Source of the DNA: Chaenocephalus aceratus
Lineage: Eukaryota; Chordata; Actinopteri; Perciformes; Channichthyidae
Length of the DNA stretch: 64,000 bases
Assembly: GCA_023974075.1 (NCBI GenBank)
Contig: CM043793.1
Coordinates: 7,365,788 to 7,429,787 of the forward strand
Reading direction: 5' to 3'
The notes under the pieces were generated by a model. That model did no database searches, was not told where the DNA came from, and worked only from the letters and a program-made list of their open reading frames with translations. Shown here piece by piece: positions 1-57,200 of the stretch. Numbering within the stretch: position 1 is the first letter of the stretch; every line of letters begins with the position of its first letter. The translations under genes and the position numbers were made by a program.

Positions 1-938
1 CGAAATGTGCTCACGGGGTTAAACGGCTCCACAGCAGCCTCCTATCCGCGGGGTTTGAAGGGTTAAGATCAGTGTTTTCAGGCTGCTCCGTCGGGTTTTC
101 AGAGCGATAAGTAGGAGATAAGACACACAGGAGCAGAGTTTAAGAATGTGGTCTGTTTGTCTAAGATAGAAGCTGCTGGACTGCTCTTAACACGTCTCCA
201 ATGTGAGGATTACAACCACAGAGCACAAGAAGTGTTCCTCTACTGTTTTTCAAATACAACCAGATAGTGTTTCAATACCAAATCAAATTAAATTAAAAAA
301 GTTTGAGCATGTAATGTTAGCGTTTCACAAGGTATTGAAGTCTGTTTTTCATAGGGTGCCGTTTCCACTCCGACTGTGCCGATTCATGCAACGTCATCAC
401 TTTCAAAGTCACAGTGGAAAATACACGAGCCATGATATGTGAGGCTTGTGTTGGCGGAACAAGTTCCCTCTGGGGACCAAAGTAAAGGTTCTAGGGCCTC
501 ATGGAAGAACTGGTCCTACAATTAGATTTGTTCTAAAGTGTCAAGTAGCAGGTTTTGCATAGAATTGAATAAGTAAACACAATAAATACCAAATAAAGTT
601 CTGGTATCCGTTACCAATGCTCCGCAACGACGAAGGTTTGGAAACTCCGTGTGAAGTCTTGTCAAACCTTTTCTGGTGTAAGGTTATCAAATGTGATGAT
701 CTGCTGCTTAACCTATTTTACAGTGCCGTGCAAAAGCATTCACTCGGCATGTTCCCTTTGCATTACAACCAATAATAATCAAATACTGTTCTTTGCATGT
801 TATGTCATGAACCCACACAAAGTCAGCCAAAATTGGTGTAAAAATCAAATAAAAAAAGAGCATGTTTTAAAATATATAAAACATTTTTAAATGGTGTGTG
901 TGCATCAGCCATTTTGCTATTTGGCCCCATCAATGACC

Positions 939-1312
939 TTAAAGGTGGGGTAGGTAAGTTTGAGAAACCGGCTCGAGATCGCTAGAATTTGAAAATACAC
1001 GACCGGAGAAAATCTGCCACTTCCTTACAGAGCCCCTCCTCCAACACACACGAACGCGCACATGACCAATGAGGGCACGAGATAAGTTTGTGCACAGATG
1101 GAAGGCTGACAGGCAGGTAGGCCATCCAGTTACTTTAGCCAGGCCGGCTCAGATGATTGGTCGTGCTTTTTACAGCGCCACGGCTTCTACAGATGACATT
1201 TTTGTCAAAGCATTTAAGATATTCATTGCTATCGGGATGTTAAGAGCATTCCATGGAATATAACAAAGTGTATCTCGAGCCGGTTTCTCAAACTTACCTA
1301 CCCCACCTTTAA
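939..1312. mobile_element. TTAA-flanked MITE, copy 1 (piggyBac-like)
   Basis: Terminal inverted repeats of about 35 bp start AGGTGGGGTAGGTAAGTTTG and are bounded on both sides by TTAA, the piggyBac target signature. The interior has no transposase. The 64-codon frame inside (MRARDKF...) is shared with copy 2 and is not a gene. Confidence 0.8.
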
Positions 1313-2117
1313 GAGTCACGAAATTATTTTTCGAAGATCACAACGTTTGGTAAAAAAGGCATTACAACTAAAAACTTGAAACCTGTGCTTCCAGAAACTA
1401 CTTATCATTTCTGGTTTGATGATGTTGTTTTTGCCGTCTGTTGTAAATGTAAATATTCTTCCAAATCCCTTGTTTGCTCCAGGAAATGGATCAACCTCCC
1501 TGACCCTCTCTGTCTGGAACTAAATGACCAGTGGGAACCTTCCGAGTCTCCACTGACCAGTAATACTGGAATTCCCTCAGACGACATGTTGCATCTGCTG
1601 TTTAACTGACAACACGTCTGCAAACAGACTCAAGAGCGAGGGCAGTTATAGTCTGGGCGGAGGGAATTGAACCCTCTGACAGCGTTGAATGCTTTGAATG
1701 ACTGAACCCGAGATATGATTAAGGTGAACCGGTCCAAACAGAACAACTAATCACCACGTCCGGTCCGGCTATCCGACATCAATACGAAAAGCCGACACGC
1801 AATACTTGCTAAGACTTTTAATCCTCTATACATTTCTTTGTTGTCATTATGTTTATTATATTGAGAAAACAGGAACGGGTTTCCTGACCAATCAGAGCAA
1901 TAGTGGTAACGCTTCCATTATTCCACTTCAAGACGCCTTAGCAAAGGGTAAGCCAATGATTTCAGAACAATCATTAAAAAGTTGATCAAAACTTTTAAGG
2001 GTTTTCCCTTTTGTTATATTGTTTGTTTTTTTGCATGTAAATGGTACAAAGGCTCCACTCCCTGTGAGTTTCTCTCTCCCCCCCCCCCCCCTGTCTGAAA
2101 CGCCTGCATTGGACTCC

Positions 2118-2381
2118 TTTGTTTTCTTCCGTAACATAGTGACATCACAAGGTAACTCTTGCACTTCTATTGGCTAGCACTCCAACACATTGTACATGAC
2201 AGGCTAAGGGGCGGGACATCTCTAAGCGCTTGACCAATCACAATAGAGACGGCCAGCTAACCAATCAGAGCAGACTGGGCTCTGGCTTCAGACTACAGAA
2301 AACTAAATGAAGACCTTTGTGAACATTATAGCATGTAAACAAGTCACAGTCGAGCACATGTGCATACTTGGGCCCCTTTAA
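2118..2381 (-). repeat. TTAA-family repeat, copy A (inverted)
   Basis: Shares the core TTGACCAATCACAA and CCAATCAGAGCAGACTGGG with copies near 19950 and 29150 in opposite orientation. It ends GGGCCCCTTTAA at 2381. The left limit is not resolved. Confidence 0.55.
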
Positions 2382-3756
2382 TGGTCACCTGGCAGCCAAT
2401 CAGAAACACGTTTTTTGCTGTAAGCTCTGGCATAAAATGTGCCTTTTTCTGTAAAATTGTAAACAAGGTTTTAAAAGAAAATATGTCCATTACCTTCCCC
2501 CATCAAAAGACTCAGCCAAGAGACAGACTGTTACAGCGAGGCTTTAAACAGATGAGCATCTGACGTCGATTGGAATTCATTTACCAAACATCAGACTTTC
2601 TTGCTGTTTTTAAAAAGTGGACGTTTGTACAGACGGCTCATGTTAGTGTTGGATTCAAGATAGAAAGAAGTGCTTCTTTCTTTATGGCCTTTATAAAATA
2701 ACAGCTTTGTTCTCTTTTCTGCTTCAACAAGCTTTTTAAAAGCCACATTTAGTTTCCTGACCTTCTACTTGGGCTGGACAATTACAACATGTAGCTTCCA
2801 GGCTCAGAACTCTAATCTCTTTGTCCCGTATCTTTGCTTTGAAAAGAGACTTAAGCTCCTTGTCCCAATATTTTGAATATAAAAAAGGGGCTAACTCTCT
2901 GATCTAATACCTCAGCGGCGTCTGGGCATTTATTCTCGCTCAGAACCTCCCGGGTTGAAAAGCACATTATTCCTCAGACAAGAATTTTTATGATCTGCCT
3001 TGAGCTAAACAGCACGCCATGCGAGGCGCTGAGAGGAGAGGATAAATAGGCGCGGAGAGGCCGAGAAAAACCAAACAAGAGCCGGCTTTAAAAACCGCAG
3101 AGCGCCAAGACGGATGGTCGTGTAAACACACGCCTGATATTTTATAAAAAGTGAGAGTGTGACATCTGAATAGTTAGCGTGGCTAGCTTGTTGCTCAACG
3201 CAATCCCAGGAGTGATTAATAGGCGGGGGGTGACACTCGGCGCTGAACCCCCTTAGAGCTGCATAAATCACACCGTGTTTTCTTTACAATGATGTGGCAC
3301 TTAGAGAGGGGAGGAGGGAGGGACGGGAGGAGGGAGACTTAAAAGAGAAAGAGAAAAATGGTCTATACAAACAGAAACAATACATGAGAAAGAAATGTTA
3401 AATAATTGAATAGAGGGATAAGAGGAAGGACACATTAGATCAAATCAAAGCTGGACAGAGAGGAAGAGAAAGTAGGCGAAGAGACCCAGAAAGATGAAAA
3501 GAAATAAAGTGGAGTGGTTGAGGGTAACAGGAGGAGGAAGAGAAGGATAGAGGGAGAGGAGTATGAAGGGAGTCATTGGGAAGAAAAACAGAGGGGGGGG
3601 GGGGGGGGGGGAGGAGACAGATTCATGCAAAAAGAAAAGAGGAAATATGTCTGCCCAGTTTTCCAGCTGTTTTATGTCAGTAACAGTTATTAGTTTGTCA
3701 GATAAGGTCTGTGTGTGTTTACATTAGTCTTAGGCTGACTAAAGCCCCACTTAGTG

Positions 3757-3758
<2 letters not shown>

Positions 3759-3803
<45 letters not shown>
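3759..3803. repeat. TG microsatellite
   Basis: Uninterrupted TG dinucleotides of about 22 units. Confidence 0.95.
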
Positions 3804-3808
<5 letters not shown>

Positions 3809-3909
3809 AGGAAAAGGAAAAAGTGAGCAAGAAAGAAAAAGAGAGGTGTGTTTTTACACCAGAGCCAAATATTTAGCTGAGGTAAAGTAGACAATGAAAT
3901 GTGTGCACG

Positions 3910-4286
<377 letters not shown>

Positions 4287-4800
4287 CGAACGGTTGCTGC
4301 TGTTGTTTCTTCAAAATAAAAGCGTGCCCCTGGATATCTTAGGGGATGCTTTTATTGTGGAGAGGTCACAGTGGTTGAAAGTAATTAATTGCGTAACATT
4401 TTGAGGAACTTGTACTTTACTTGAATATTCCAATCAAGTGCTACTTTATACTTATACTGCTCTAAATGTAACAAGGGAATTCATATATTTTACATTCATC
4501 TTAAAGCTTTGGTTACTTTTCAGATTAAGATTTGCTTTAAAAAAAACATTATACACTTTAGACTTTGCATCTCTAAGATGAACCCAGTTGAATAATAGCT
4601 TGAGGTAATGTTTACTCCTCTAACCCTTGGTAGGAAATGAAATGTAGGGCTTTTACTTGTAACGGAGTATTTTAACATAGTGCACTTTCTCAATTACAGG
4701 ATCTGAATACTCCCTCAACCGCTGGGTTATGAACTGTAATAAAAGCCTCGTTAGAAATCAAATGGATTCTGTCCACTGAAAAGCTTAAACTTTAAAAAGC

Positions 4801-5943
4801 TTAAAGGGGACCTATCATGCAAAATGCACTTTTGTACGTCTTTTATACATGAATATGTGTCCCCGGTGTTCCAGGGAACTCACCAAGTGTCAGAAAACAC
4901 AACCCTCTCTATTTTCCTCCATACCCAAATCTCTAGAAACGGGTCTGCAACGGATCTGATACAGACTGATCCAGATTTGAACACTTTACTGACGTCAGTA
5001 AAGTGGTGCTACAGCTATTGGTCAATTCTCCACCTATCAGGGGAATGAGAGGTTGGGCCACGGCCGGCCATTGCTGCTCGAAAGCGCTGGAGATGCTGTA
5101 GTACATATGCCAGGCCTGTAAGTGGCGCTGTTGTCTGCCACAAAAGCAGCGAAGAAGACTTCCCTTGCATGGTTGCCATGGTTGCCCTTCTGTTTATTCT
5201 CCGCTGTGGCTCTTTTTCTCCCACCCCGAGGCAAGCTTTTGCGCCTCCTGCTTTAAAACAAATGAATAATGACTCTATATAATCATATGTAAGGGATAAT
5301 GTGCAGCTACGCGGTCATTATGGGGAAAAGAACACCGATAGGCTGATCAGGAGCCTGACGCCAAGCGGAAGGATCTAGATCGGCATGAAAGCACATTATG
5401 CAATGTGCACATTATCCCGCTTATTACACGGCCACATTCTCGACAAAGTAACGACATGACTCCCAATATTAATTGAAATGCTTTTATGGATTTAGAAAAT
5501 TATTTTTTTGATTTAAAAAATAGTTTTATGTATTGATTTAAATTGACATGCATCCGCTAAGAAAAATAGTCCGTTGTTACTGTTTGAACTAATGCAGCAA
5601 CGGCAGGAACTGCTTCAATAGTGTTTTTGAGGAGCTTTTTGACTACAGATTTAAAAACATCGTTGTTTGCTTTAAAAGTAGCACAATTCATTATGTCAAA
5701 CCTTGGAAAGTATCTAGATATCCCTGCCCTAATGCCAAAGTAACTGGCAACTCCCCTCTCCTGCAGGGGGGCGTGGTCAGGTGCAGCTCACAGAATCAGC
5801 CCCCTGCAAAAACAGGGCTGGAAAGAGCAAATAGAGCGAAATGAGGCATGGCTAAAATGCGGGATCTGTTTGGTATTTTGAAAAAATATACTTTATATAG
5901 GTATGGCCCTACAATATATGTTTCAAATATAGGTCCACTTTAA
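4801..5943. mobile_element. 1.1-kb TTAA-flanked non-autonomous element
   Basis: Begins TTAAAGGGGACCTATCATGC and ends ATAGGTCCACTTTAA, so the short terminal inverted repeats and TTAA flanks match a piggyBac-like element. No transposase frame is present. An interior stretch near 5095-5205 is shared with the nested MITE at 29600-30483. Confidence 0.7.
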
Positions 5944-7727
5944 GCTAGGGGCTGTGCGTTCACATTTTTAACCTAGGGTCAATTTCTTATCTAAATGTTT
6001 TGATGTCGGGATAAGAGGTTATTTCTTGTCATTGCCAGAAGACATAACAGGAAATGAATGAATGATCACTACATGTATGTATCCATATTTAATAAGTAGT
6101 TATACCGTCTGGCATCATTACGTGATGCCATTCAAAAAAAAAATCCAGAATTTATTATAAATATGTTTTAAACATATATAAAAAAACATTTGTAAGGCAT
6201 TCAATTGAGTGTCTTTTTAAAAAGAATTGTTAAATAAACAAAAAAAGATAACATGAAACATTGATCATTAATTTTAACGGTACAACTCTTAACATTGAGT
6301 TATTTTAATAATATAGCAATGTTGCTGCTGATATGAGTTGACTTTGAGTGCAGGGCTTTGACTTGTATGCAGGTATTTTTGACTGTTAGTGGTGCTTTTT
6401 TGTATCTAAGGGACCATGAGCCTCTGTAGCCTTTAGGCTCAGGGCCATGTCCACTCTGTACTCAGGCACACGATATTGGTGTTATGTTGTCTGACGGATG
6501 GCGGCCGGCTGAGCTCGGTTTCCTCTGCTTGCAGCGTGTCTTTAAACAGAGCTGTTAAATGTCCTAACACTGTCAGCTCGTCTCCAGCAGCAGATTAAAA
6601 CCCTGCAGCGTCCTGAACACGGCAGAAGTCCCAACTCAGAAAACTACGTTTATCTGCTGTGAAATATGAGCGCTGTCAGGACGCGGCGCAGCTTTCCATC
6701 ATGTCTTTCCTTCAGTTGTTTTGATGCTGGTTAATCAGAGTTACTCTTATCAGTGCATTTATCTATTCATTATTTCAGTTCATTTCAATTTCGGTCATGG
6801 GGTAATTTACTTTGTACATGTTGAACTGTCTCTCTTATATTCAAGGAGGCTCTCGAGTCTTTTAAGAACTTGTACAAGAACTGGCTTTTTTTCTATTTGA
6901 ATCAATCCACAGAAATTAACAGCCACATTTAAATAGTCTGATAAAATTCGGATTCAAATGTTGACATTATAAGGCATAAACAATTAAATTACAATTGTTT
7001 ATATAGTTCATAGATCCAACAATTAATTGATGAGTTAATTCATTGATAATACAAATAATCGTATGTTGCTGTCAGAGCTCTGTTCAGTCATTTCAATTCT
7101 GTTTTGTCTGATTCTAAATGAACATATGAACCCTTAACTTAAAGGAGCCATAGTACGCTCCTTTTCAGGTTAATATCTGTATTTTGTCCGTCTACTGCAG
7201 TGTTTCTCAAACTTCTTCATTCAGGACCACTTAACCAATAAAAAAACACTCGCGGACCACCTGACTCCCCAAATATCCAAAAACAATAGGCCTGCTTACC
7301 ACTCCAACAGTTTATAACAAAGTCCAGCCTAATAATAACAACACCTTAACATGACCTCTCTATATCGCCTCGTTCACACGTTAAATCAACAATAACAACT
7401 ACAGATTACAGAAGCCTTTCGTTCAATGTTCGCAGGCCCAAGTTTAACTCTCTGAGGTCTAAGCCCTTTTTTCACATGTTAGGCTCGCCTGGGCTTTTTT
7501 TGTAAAAATGCTATTAAAACATGAACCTTGGTGACCATCGGGCTGGCCTGCGTGGTCTGCCTACAAAAACAAAACCAAAACCTTTATGCAGCCCCAACAA
7601 CAGCCTCTGATTCATCCACAGACCTCATAGTACAGTGTTTCCCTTAGGTTCACTGCTTTGGGGGGGGGGGGTGCTGCCTGCGCGGGGGGGCCTTGGGATA
7701 TAGATTTTTTAAATCCTCTGAATCCTA

Positions 7728-24647
<16,920 letters not shown>

Positions 24648-24900
24648 GATGACATTTGTACAACTTTCACGGGACGCAGTTATCCGAACTCCTCTTTACA
24701 CTGTCGCTAATGTCAGAAAACAACTTGTGGGCATGACATTTAAACACAGCAGACATTACATTTGTTTATTTGGACGCAGTGTCAGTTGAAGGCTGCAAAC
24801 AGCCGCTCTGTTGTCAAGCTTTGGCGCCACCCATTTTGTTTTAAAAGCGGAAGTGATTAAGGAGACGGTTGCCTGTTCGGCGCCCCTGCTGGTCGGTTAT
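24648..24900 (-). promoter_or_regulatory. Putative CEP120 promoter
   Basis: The 250 bases before the CEP120 ATG have no obvious TATA box. They contain an E2F-like TTTGGCGCC (24820-24828), an ETS-like GCGGAAGTG (24847-24855) and a GTTGCC X-box half-site (24868-24873). These motifs suit a cell-cycle-linked centriole gene. Sites are read by eye; no transcription start was mapped. Confidence 0.45.
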
Positions 24901-25599
24901 GGCCATAGACTGTATATATAAAGGTTATGGCTAGAAAGGATCCGTGTTGTGTAAAACAATGAGAGAGAGTTTGCAAGTCACGTGGCTGAATGTTTACGTT
25001 TGGCAGGCAGCCTTTCAGTTGCGATCGTTAACATCAATGGGCCACAGCAAATGATGGTGAGAAGCTAAACTATTAATTTTGTCAATTACAGGGAGTGAGA
25101 TTGTTAAAATAGGATGTTAGCGGTCTTGCTGTTCAAAGAAGAATGACAACACTGCAGATCACCAACACTATGGTTTATTTTTTATTCACAGACAGGTCAA
25201 CGTTGTCACAGTAAAAGTCCCAAGATAGCTCCTGGTGCAATAAAATGTTCCCTTTCTATTATATCTGATGTTTCTCTATTAATATTGCTGCTGCATTAAT
25301 GTGTATGTTGCATGTTACTTCTGATGTGTTTACCTCCTTTATATCCCGTTGTATAGTGTAATCTGCAACAATGAATCATATTCTATAAGATCATGTGTAG
25401 CTTTGTCTTTGTCCTGTGTCCACGTATCTTTCAAAAGTAAACTTCTTTTTTTTTTTTTTTTAAATCAAGGCAGAGGGGAGATCTCACTATTTAAAAAAAA
25501 AATGTAATCCTTTGTAACGCCCTCTTTAGTAACGCCCCAACAAAAGCCTAACTTCCAAAAATAGTTTTGCTTATGAAGAGAAAAAGCCACAGACAAAAG
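24901..25599. other. Intergenic spacer between ZNF608 3' end and CEP120 5' end
   Basis: About 700 bases with a T run near 25446-25461. A phrase at 24901-24925 (GCCATAGACTGTATATATAA) looks like part of a dispersed fish repeat. No gene seen. Confidence 0.5.
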
Positions 25600-28500
25600 A
25601 ATATATATAAACATCCTTTAATCATGATTGCCAAACATATGAATTAAGGCATATACAGTATAAAAAAGCAACAGCAGGTTTATGTTTATACTATTTCAGT
25701 GTGTTATTAACTGGATACAACGGGTGGATGAACTGAACATATACCAAGCAGCCTTTATAAGACAACACTGTGTCTCCCAAAAGATGACAGCATTTTGTAA
25801 ACAGAGTTCATAGCACTATATTCAAGTAATAGAATGATCAGACACTATGCAGGTAAGGTGTTGTGTAAGTGAGGCAGAGCCGCTGATAGTCGAGTTTGCG
25901 CCACTGGGATTGGGAGTTGTCCAGCTTGTATATACTTAAAAAAATATTTCACCCCACATGATGTGAATACTGCTTCATGCTGCTTTGAGCTACATTGGCA
26001 AAATAGGAAGAATGGTTACAAATCGTGAGTATTCATGCCAGCCATGTCGTCACAATGATACAATGTGTATATTTTTAATAAGCTAAGAAATTGTTAATAT
26101 TTCATTACATTTAGATATTCCCTGACAATTTGACGATGATAAATCATTTTTAATCATTAGGAAATATCGTATGAAATTCTTGATGTCTCTACCTCTGAAA
26201 AAAACATATTATCATAGTTCGGAATTAATCTTACAAAAACGTATCCCCATTTATCATGTGTTTTCTTATGAAAATCCAGCGAAACCTTTCAATTTTAGGA
26301 ATAGGTCTTGCATTTGAATAGTCATTAAACTATAAAAAATGTAGTTTTATCTGTTGTTATCGTTTCAAAGGATGATCAAATAGAGCATGAAAGTTTGCGT
26401 TTTTCGCTCCTTACATGCTTCTTTTCAAAATCAACTTCCTTACGGGAAACTACTTGTTTAGGTTTAAGAAAATATTGTGGTTTGAGTAACACTGACTGTG
26501 GAAGTGGCGTTACTCATGTACGGAAGGTATGTGACAAATACGTTAACCATCTGTTAAATAACTATGAAAGTTGTGCTCCTAAAGTAGGTTGGTTACATTT
26601 CCAATGAAATCAACGTTGACTTCTGGCTTCACACGGTTCCCAGAGTGAAAGTCCTGTTTTGTACCCACCCTGACCGAATCCTTACTCCGTTAACTTTTCG
26701 CAAAAAGCTACACACAATATATGAACACAGTCTTTTGATTTACTAACAGGCAAGTGTGATTCATTTGGAAGAAAAAAGATCTAAAAATGCGGGATTAGTT
26801 TTGGCACCAAAGACACAAAGTGACCATTCTGTCTATCAGCGGCTCTGCAGTGAGCTAGTTAGCTAGTTAGCTTGTTAGCTTGTAAACGGCATGGGAGCAA
26901 GGGCGGAGCAAAGGACTGTTGAACTCCTGAAAAAGGTGGATTACTGACTGCAAACATGACAGCATTTTTACTTAAAGGGCAATTCCAGTGTTTACCATCT
27001 GTTCTAATATACTATAAATGGTTTTGAGCTTTTACTATATTTTCTATTTTTATTTTCGCATCAATTTGCAGCTGTTGCTCTACACTTCAATCTACGTACT
27101 ATGTATTGAATAAAGAATGTTCTCAAACAGCTGTTGAAAAGGCTTTTATATACACATTGTAAGTTCCTAAAAACAAGACGTGAGTACACAAAGTATTTTT
27201 TGTACTCATGTTGAAGCTTATTTTTGGTCATAAATTCACTATTGTACCTGAGCAAACGTACCAAATTCCATTTAGTTTTGAGTAAATTGTAGGTTGTAGA
27301 GCTTATTTTAAATAAAAAGATGTAGAAAATTAGCAAACACTCATGTTAACACTGGAAATGTCCTAAAAAGTGTTCCGTCTAAAAATGATAATTGAAATCC
27401 ATGTCTCATGTTCAAACAAAGATGGCACGTTAATGGTATCCATCATGAGTACTCATCCATTCAGCCTCATGTTGTACCTCCAATTGAAGATGCTGCTGAT
27501 GAGTGTTGATCATATTAAAGTCATATAATAAGAAATAAGTCACTGTTTCAGGAAAGACCCAACAGGTAATTTAACAATCCTAGCACCCTTTAAGTAATGA
27601 ACTAAATATTTGTCACACTCTTTCAAGCATTACTTTATCTATTGAACACTACTTTGACCCAAACAGAGGTAGAAGAACTTGATAGAAATTAAAGCTAGTA
27701 ACTATTTAAATCCTCCCACAGTTGCCCTGTTTGTTTAGGAGTCATGTGGCAAAAACATGCCCTAATTTGGCGCCAAGATTGACAACAGTATAGACTGTAA
27801 TCTTCAATGCAAAAGTCCAACAAAGCCTTCATATTATTTTCAATATATACAATTAGTCAGTCCTTTCCGAAGCCAATTCTCACTGTCGATTTGGTTTGAC
27901 CATTTCCACATCTGTTTAGGCAACTACTTTGTTTTCATTTGGCAAAACATTCTCGCCAAAAGAGGAACTAAACTCGTCTAATGAAGAAATAATGTTTCTG
28001 TTGCTGCTAGCTCCGCCCGCCGCTCCCCTGCATGGCTGATGGAGATCAACTCAGAGTACCATAAAGCGTGTTAGTGCTCTGCCATGAGTCTGTACAGAAT
28101 ATATACACCACTGGGTTCCTACATGGCACTGGGCAGGTCGATGTGAAGGTTTACTCTCACATAAAGACAATACAATCAACATGGTTACGCTCAAGTACAG
28201 GTTAGTAATACAAATGTAGCGTCAGCACTATGGAGGGAAGAGGACCACTTCATTAATCAGAATGAGAATAATAAGGATAATAATAGACTTTTTAGCTTCC
28301 TAATGCTGTTTCCCAATAGGAGTTTTAAAAAAAACAATCAACACTCTTGGGATAAAATAAGTCATCTTCAGTACATTCAGTCATATCATCAGCATCATTA
28401 TACACTACCTTAAATGTGCATTTTATGAAGCTACAGCTTCAGATGGGCTGTTGCACAGCGCCCGGTGTTTTATATATGCGCCGCTGCTTCTGCTAAAATG

Positions 28501-28749
28501 CTGCAGAACTGAAAGCTTCAAAAGTCAGTGGTCTGCATTCGTTCAGATTGTTCCTCCCGATCCCGCTCTCTTTCCTGTTGCCTGCTCTTCGATGACGTGT
28601 CATAAAACAGGTGATTTTCATTATTAAGAAATGAGAGTTGTTTTTTTTTGTTCTCTGCCTCTCAGCGAGGCGAAGCTTATTAAACACCATGGAATTGATG
28701 TCTGATAAATCTGCCGTTCCTCATGTGAGATGTGGCCTCTCACATGGAC
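25600..28749 (-). other. Probable ZNF608 3' UTR
   Basis: About 3.1 kb of AT-rich sequence free of recognised transposons, in contrast to its flanks. An ATTAAA polyadenylation-type hexamer lies on the minus strand at 25618-25623, and a TG-rich segment follows just beyond 25600. The assignment depends on the terminal exon at 28750-28769 being used. No other gene was recognised here. Confidence 0.4.
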
Positions 28750-56330
<27,581 letters not shown>

Positions 56331-57102
56331 CTGGATGGAAAAAGAGTTTGGTTCAGTTAAACTTTATTTTTGTATAAATTCAATTCAACTTTTAAGTTTT
56401 CCAAACACTGCTTGAAATATAAATAAAGACAATATGTAAAAAATAATCATATTTTTACAATTCACTTGTTAGTGATATATTATAATGTGTGATATATTAT
56501 AATGACAAACGTCTGAGTGGGTGTACTTATATGTATGAGCAATTATTTAGAAAACGGAAATAACCGAATCCACGAGCCGGACTTTGACTGAACTCCGACT
56601 TTCTTTCAAAGACTTCTTCATTCATGGGGCTTTGACTTTAATGAGGACATGATGTTTTCATGGGAACTTTTGCACTAATGATACATAGTTTAGTCTTGCA
56701 CAGGGACTGCGATGTTGTTGGAAAATAACAAGAAATTCTAAAAACAATATCAAGGAAGACATGTACGAAGTAGAAGATAAGATAATAAAAAGGAAGAAAG
56801 GATTATATGAATGAAAAAAGCTAATAATGTAGATAAAAAAACAACATAATAACAACGGAGAAGTTATTATTAAGTGATTTGTATTGCTACTCTCTTGTCA
56901 CAACAATGATAAGAGAGTAGCAATACAAATAAATGAATAAAAAACAAAGATACATATATATATATATATCTACGGTAATAACAACCAAGATAAAATAATA
57001 ACAATGACGATAAGATATTATCCACAAAGGCAAGATAATAACAACTAAGATAAGATAGTCACAATGAAGAATAAATAGTAATAATTATAATAATACCTAG
57101 GG

Positions 57103-57200
57103 CTCCCCCAATTAGTCGACTAAATGCTAGTCGGCGAAAAAAGTCTTTGTCGACACATTTTTCATTAGCCTATTAGTCGCTTTGACTCGTCAGCTGGAAA
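57103..57200. mobile_element. Partial hAT terminus (TAGTCGAC type)
   Basis: TAGGGCTCCCCCAATTAGTC followed by repeated TAGTCG motifs is a hAT-type end. The opposite end was not found. Confidence 0.45.

Noticed and set aside
1069..1263. 64-codon frame MRARDKF..., repeated at 14979-15185
   Set aside because: It lies inside the two MITE copies, has no protein-family features, and the two copies differ in length.
6480..6720. Missing C-terminal exon of CEP120
   Set aside because: The segment is GC-richer than its surroundings, but its minus-strand translation does not match the expected coiled-coil or C-terminal sequence.
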